A stretch of 8,252 nt of DNA from contig JACZST010000078.1 of the NCBI GenBank assembly GCA_022574065.1, positions 1 to 8,252 on the forward strand, written 5' to 3'. The notes below the pieces were generated by a model. The model saw only the letters and a program-made list of their open reading frames with translations. It was not told the origin of the DNA and did no database searches. Shown here piece by piece: positions 5,894 through 8,252 of the stretch (position 1 is its first letter; the number at the start of each line of letters is the position of its first letter). Origin of the DNA: Acidobacteriota bacterium. Its GTDB lineage: Bacteria; Actinomycetota; Acidimicrobiia; Spongiisociales; UBA5794. The position numbers and the translations under genes are program-made.

Positions 5894-5942
5894 AGTCGTG
5901 AGTCGTGAGTCGCAAGTCGCAAGTCGCGGGTCCCGAGGACTC
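5894..5942. repeat. Heptamer repeat locus 3 (AGTCGCA array)
   Basis: Seven in-phase units: AGTCGTG (twice), AGTCGCA (twice), AGTCGCG, GGTCCCG, AGGACTC. It starts 6 nt after the ald stop and sits in the convergent gap before the membrane-protein gene's 3' end. There is no T-tract, so this is not an obvious terminator. Confidence 0.8.
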
Positions 5943-5963
5943 AGTATCGGATAGCCCTGGCGG

Positions 5964-6434
5964 TTACCCGATGGCGAAGGCTTCCTTGGCGCGGAACCGC
6001 GCCACCCACAGATACACGGCCGTCCCTACAAAGACGACCGTGATAAGGGTATGGAACCACAGCGACGCCAGCTGCTCCTCGACCACCGACGAGTACAGAA
6101 GGGCGGCGGCGCCGAAACTCATCTGAAGGGCACCGGCGGTGACGAAGAAGGCCCGCCCTCCCGGTCTGAGCACGATGATGATCGCGGCAACGGCCCACGC
6201 CGTCAGCATCGCCCCGATCCACCGCAGACCGCCCGCCTCGACTGCGGCGGCGTCGTCGACACCGATGATGTCGAGAAACTGCACCGGGATGAGCAACAGA
6301 GGGAGACCGATGGCGAGGTTGACGGCGATGTACCACAGCATCGCCCAGCGGAGGGTCTTGGTGTGGCGCGGGGTGACAGCGTCGCCGGCGTCGAGGTCAC
6401 CCTCGGATTCGAAGGCGTCATCCCACTCGGTCAC
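5964..6434 (-). CDS. Small four-helix membrane protein of unknown function
   Basis: 156 aa from GTG 6434, chosen because GAGGAG lies 4-5 nt upstream on the minus strand; an earlier GTG at 6458 is open but lacks such a site. Residues 1-29 are acidic and cytoplasmic-looking (TEWDDAFESEGDLDAGD). Hydrophobic segments lie at about 31-53, 70-89, 95-115 and 125-145, with R90-P-G-G-R in the second loop and a basic end (ARFRAKEAF), consistent with both termini inside. No catalytic motif is recognised. Its first 17 nt overlap the end of the HTH gene, so the two are probably translationally coupled. It converges on ald; the heptamer array fills the gap. Confidence 0.75.
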   Translation of the reverse strand: MTEWDDAFESEGDLDAGDAVTPRHTKTLRWAMLWYIAVNLAIGLPLLLIPVQFLDIIGVDDAAAVEAGGLRWIGAMLTAWAVAAIIIVLRPGGRAFFVTAGALQMSFGAAALLYSSVVEEQLASLWFHTLITVVFVGTAVYLWVARFRAKEAFAIG

Positions 6435-6651
6435 GTCTCTCCTCGGATACCGCGTCACGCTGCTCGCGCTGCTCGTTGATCCAATCCTCGAAGTCGCTTC
6501 TGGCTACTCGCCACTCGCGGCCGAATTTCACTGCGGGCAGTGCGCCGCTGCGCAGCTGGCTGGTAACCACAAACGTAGACACATCCATGTACTCACAGAT
6601 GTCGGCAACCGTGAGCCACTCTTTGGGAAGATCGACAACGATGCGCTCCAT
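6418..6651 (-). CDS. Excisionase-type helix-turn-helix DNA-binding protein
   Basis: 77 aa from ATG 6651. Residues 11-58 match the HTH_17/excisionase (MerR-like winged helix) pattern: W12-L-T-V-A-D-I-C-E-Y-M-D-V-S, turn, T26-F-V-V-T-S-Q-L-R-S-G-A-L-P, wing V41-K-F-G-R-E-W-R-V, then D53-F-E-D-W-I. The C-terminal tail is charged (EQREQRDAVSEERRDR). Such domains are common in phage excisionases but also in chromosomal regulators; no integrase, att site or phage gene is visible here, so a regulatory role is more likely. It overlaps the membrane-protein gene by 17 nt, and this pair appears to be its operon. A promoter placed for a leaderless start lies at 6658-6686. Confidence 0.8.
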   Translation of the reverse strand: MERIVVDLPKEWLTVADICEYMDVSTFVVTSQLRSGALPAVKFGREWRVARSDFEDWINEQREQRDAVSEERRDRVG

Positions 6652-6657
6652 GTCTGT

Positions 6658-6686
6658 GTTCTACCCGATACCGACGCAGTCGTAAA
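6658..6686 (-). promoter_or_regulatory. Candidate promoter of the HTH/membrane-protein operon (leaderless)
   Basis: Minus-strand TTTACG (6686-6681), 17-nt spacer, TAGAAC (6663-6658); 4 of 6 matches in each hexamer. The -10 ends 6 nt before ATG 6651, so transcription would start at the A of the start codon. No Shine-Dalgarno precedes that ATG, in keeping with this. Confidence 0.45.
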
Positions 6687-6700
6687 GGGAGGCGGGCCAA

Positions 6701-6784
6701 AGTTCCCAGGTCCCAGTTCCGAGATCCCAGGATACCGGTGGCCGGTGGCCGGTTGCCCAGATCCCAGATCTTAGATCCCGGCTA
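6701..6784. repeat. Heptamer repeat locus 4, twelve units in phase
   Basis: Twelve consecutive 7-mers without a phase break: AGTTCCC, AGGTCCC, AGTTCCG, AGATCCC, AGGATAC, CGGTGGC, CGGTGGC, CGGTTGC, CCAGATC, CCAGATC, TTAGATC, CCGGCTA. The unit changes along the array (AGWTCCC, then CGGTGGC, then CCAGATC) while the period stays at 7. It lies in the 237-nt gap between the HTH gene's 5' end and the DUF4388 gene's 3' end. Confidence 0.8.
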
Positions 6785-6791
6785 GCGGTTT

Positions 6792-6810
6792 CCGAGACCC
6801 CAGGTCTCGG
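6792..6810. repeat. Short perfect inverted repeat (hairpin)
   Basis: CCGAGACC (6792-6799), loop CCA, GGTCTCGG (6803-6810). The 8-bp GC-rich stem directly follows heptamer locus 4. Neither strand has a T-tract after it, so a terminator role is unproven. Confidence 0.6.
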
Positions 6811-6864
6811 TGAACGCAGTGGGTCACGTACACGTGTTGAAGAAAGTGACAGGTAACAAGGAGC

Positions 6865-6879
6865 GCTCCCACTGGGAGC
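6865..6879 (-). terminator. Possible weak terminator of the DUF4388 gene
   Basis: Stem GCTCCC (6865-6870) and GGGAGC (6874-6879), loop ACT, 10 nt after the stop on the minus strand. An overlapping 10-bp palindrome GGAGCGCTCC (6860-6869) offers an alternative fold. The downstream minus sequence is CTCCTTGTT, T-rich but not a true T-tract, so confidence is low. Confidence 0.3.
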
Positions 6880-6888
6880 TTGGTACTT

Positions 6889-7650
6889 CTATCCCGCCGC
6901 GTCCTCCGCCCGCACCTCGACGTCGTCGGTGAACTCGGCATCTTCGACGCGGATCTGCACCGTCGCCTCTGCGATCTCCCCCGTCTGATCGGCAGGAACG
7001 AGAAGACCCTCCTCAACCAACTCGGAGATGAGGCCGGCGGCAGCGAACTCGAACAGCTTGAGCTTCTCGGCCACCTCCTGAACGGAGGCCCCGGCGCCGA
7101 TGGCAGCGAGCACCTGCCACGATGCCGCGTCGACTGTGACCTCGTCTGTCGTCGCCGATAGCCTGGGCCGGATGGCGAACTCTGACGTACCGTCCGGCAC
7201 CAGTTCCTTGATAGCGTCCCACTCCTTGCGACGCTGGGCCGCCGATTCGAGTGCTTCCTCGACATCGAGTCTCTGGACCTCCTCGGTGCCGTAGGCCTTG
7301 GTCTCCACACCCTCGATGAACCAGAACCGACCGCGTCCGGCTCGCTGCAACCTCACAAGCACTTCGACCACCTGCTGGAGGATGAGGGGCCGTGCTGCCA
7401 GGGGTCGCCGACCACCGGGGTTTCGTCCGCGGCGGTCGCGTTGGGGAACCGTTGAGAACCCGCGTAGAGCGGCGATCGACCCGTCGCCGGTCCGGGTCGT
7501 GGCGAATGTGATCCGCCCGTCGGCGAAGAAAGTCCTTCCCGTATACGGTCCGGCCTCGACGCGCAAGACGCCGGTCCGCTCCGCATCAGAGAGGAAGCGC
7601 ATCACATCCTCCAGTGGAAAGGCATCGAGATCGCCCTGGAGCGCGTTCAT
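6889..7650 (-). CDS. DUF4388 (PATAN-type) domain protein
   Basis: 253 aa from ATG 7650; the family motif begins at once (L4-Q-G-D-L-D-A-F-P-L-E-D-V-M-R-F-L), followed by T26-G-V-L-R-V-E, G38-R-T-F-F-A-D-G-R-I-T-F-A. This matches DUF4388, named PATAN from cyanobacterial PatA, a domain found in bacterial signalling proteins. A short Arg/Pro/Gly-rich linker (about 65-90) leads to a helical segment LILQQVVEVLVRLQRAGRGRFWF (88-110). Residues 176-220 (SWQVLAAIGAGASVQEVAEKL, LISELVEEGLLVPA) look like a winged helix, and the last 33 are acidic. The segment order resembles DUF4388 proteins that bind partners rather than catalyse. It is divergent from the cyclase gene with only 66 nt between starts, so the two may share control. 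No strong ribosome site upstream. Confidence 0.75.
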   Translation of the reverse strand: MNALQGDLDAFPLEDVMRFLSDAERTGVLRVEAGPYTGRTFFADGRITFATTRTGDGSIAALRGFSTVPQRDRRGRNPGGRRPLAARPLILQQVVEVLVRLQRAGRGRFWFIEGVETKAYGTEEVQRLDVEEALESAAQRRKEWDAIKELVPDGTSEFAIRPRLSATTDEVTVDAASWQVLAAIGAGASVQEVAEKLKLFEFAAAGLISELVEEGLLVPADQTGEIAEATVQIRVEDAEFTDDVEVRAEDAAG

Positions 7651-7716
7651 GCGTGGAATATCGGCACGCTCATTGGACCGCTTCAGTCATTGCACACCCC
7701 CACAGAACGGCTGAGC

Positions 7717-8252
7717 GTGGCGGGCTCCGTCATCGCGGCGAACATCGACATCCGAGGCTTCTCTTCATTCAGCATGCGCGTTGAATCTCCAGAGACCGCA
7801 ATATTCTTGAAGCGAGTTTACGGACACATAATCGAGGATTACTTCGCGGACGCTTCCTTCTTCAAACCGACTGGCGACGGGTTGCTAATCATAGTCCCCT
7901 ACTCTGAGCATAACTTGCAAGATGACTTGCCAGAGACTGTGCGGAAATGCATCGAGATCGTGAACCAGTTCGGCTCTTTCTGCTCCGGTGATCCAATGAT
8001 CAACTTCGAGGTCCCGGACTCCATCGGGATCGGCCTTTCTCGGGGAGCCGCTTGTCGCCTCACATCGAATGACCGAACACTAGATTATTCCGGCCGATCG
8101 CTGAACATGGCATCACGATTGATGGATTTCGCCCGACCAAGAGGTGTGGTCTTTGACGATTCTTTCGGAGTCGAGCTCCTTCCAAGTTCGGTCAGAAGTT
8201 TGTTTACACGGGACCATGTGTACATAAAGGGTCTAGCCGAGAGCGATCCGGA
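7717..8252 (+). CDS. Class III nucleotidyl (adenylate) cyclase catalytic domain, 3' end cut by window
   Basis: Open to the window end, 178 codons from GTG 7717 (an in-frame TTG at 7690 is an alternative; neither has a clear ribosome site). It makes a cyclic nucleotide from an NTP. Visible catalytic set: first metal Asp in N9-I-D11-I-R-G-F; K50-P-T-G-D54-G with the adenine-selecting Lys and second metal Asp; D123-Y-S-G with the second base-selecting Asp; N130 and R134 in N-M-A-S-R-L, which stabilise the transition state. All are intact, so an active adenylate cyclase is expected. The catalytic domain begins within 10 residues of the start, so no N-terminal sensor exists; any regulatory part would be C-terminal. 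GC is about 52% over 7801-8100, with codons such as ATA, CTA and TTG, against about 70% in a sampled stretch of ald. Confidence 0.85.
   Translation, partial: MAGSVIAANIDIRGFSSFSMRVESPETAIFLKRVYGHIIEDYFADASFFKPTGDGLLIIVPYSEHNLQDDLPETVRKCIEIVNQFGSFCSGDPMINFEVPDSIGIGLSRGAACRLTSNDRTLDYSGRSLNMASRLMDFARPRGVVFDDSFGVELLPSSVRSLFTRDHVYIKGLAESDP

Noticed and set aside
5238..5915. 225-aa minus-strand open frame opposite ald, entering the heptamer array
   Set aside because: Antisense to a gene with every catalytic residue in place; Asp/Val/Gly-rich shadow sequence.
6418..6651. Phage excisionase / integrated element
   Set aside because: No integrase, att duplication, tRNA or phage gene is present; the domain is common in chromosomal regulators.
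6823..6850. GTCAC...GTGAC inverted repeat and ACACGTGT palindrome
   Set aside because: Arms are only 5-8 bp and expected by chance in a gap of this size; no gene start lies beside them.
7365..7480. Possible frameshift in the DUF4388 gene at the Arg-rich linker
   Set aside because: The other two frames give no family-like sequence, and the annotated frame carries recognisable motifs on both sides.
7717..8252. Firm call of a Pycsar pyrimidine cyclase
   Set aside because: Adenine-type Lys50 and Asp123 are kept and no effector gene is visible, so only a flag is justified.

Overview
The window comes from a GC-rich bacterium, most likely an actinobacterium. The evidence is high GC with GTG/TTG starts, a mycobacterial-type alanine dehydrogenase, an XRE regulator paired with a Lys-rich coiled-coil protein (the arrangement of the HBHA/MLDS loci of mycobacteria and rhodococci), and several promoters that would give leaderless mRNAs. 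An Acidimicrobiia-like lineage is a guess and was not tested.

Layout, left to right. (1) 1-1118, minus strand: the shikimate/aromatic pair aroF (DAHP synthase with an N-terminal regulatory domain) and tyrA, whose first 32 codons run off the left edge. (2) 1180-2133, plus strand: a divergent intergenic region with heptamer repeats, a perfect 12-bp palindrome and a promoter, then a two-gene operon (XRE regulator plus coiled-coil protein with Lys-rich tail) ending at an intrinsic terminator. (3) 2134-2320: a gene-free stretch with two 59-bp near-identical copies exactly 100 bp apart, each closing into a hairpin. (4) 2322-4613, minus strand: an eRF1-like (baeRF/Vms1-type) protein with a zinc ribbon, a MobA/MocA-like nucleotidyltransferase and a small DUF4332 helix-hairpin-helix protein. 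(5) 4767-5888, plus strand: ald. (6) 5964-6651, minus strand: a small excisionase-type HTH protein whose 3' end overlaps a four-helix membrane protein. (7) 6889-7650, minus strand: a DUF4388 (PATAN-type) protein. (8) 7717-8252, plus strand, divergent from it: the start of a class III nucleotidyl cyclase, cut by the window end, with distinctly lower GC than the rest.

The least ordinary feature is a family of 7-bp tandem repeats in four separate intergenic gaps (about 1180-1265, 3398-3469, 5894-5942, 6701-6784). Units differ between sites (AGACGCA, AGTTGCC, AGTCGCA, AGTTCCC/AGATCCC), but all fit a loose consensus AGWYSCM and keep a strict 7-bp period. They lie outside genes except for a two-base overlap with one stop codon. 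The second is the XRE/coiled-coil operon, which appears to be controlled by its own palindrome and read from a leaderless message. The third is the compositionally foreign cyclase at the right edge. Most of the rest is ordinary housekeeping or conserved actinobacterial content.
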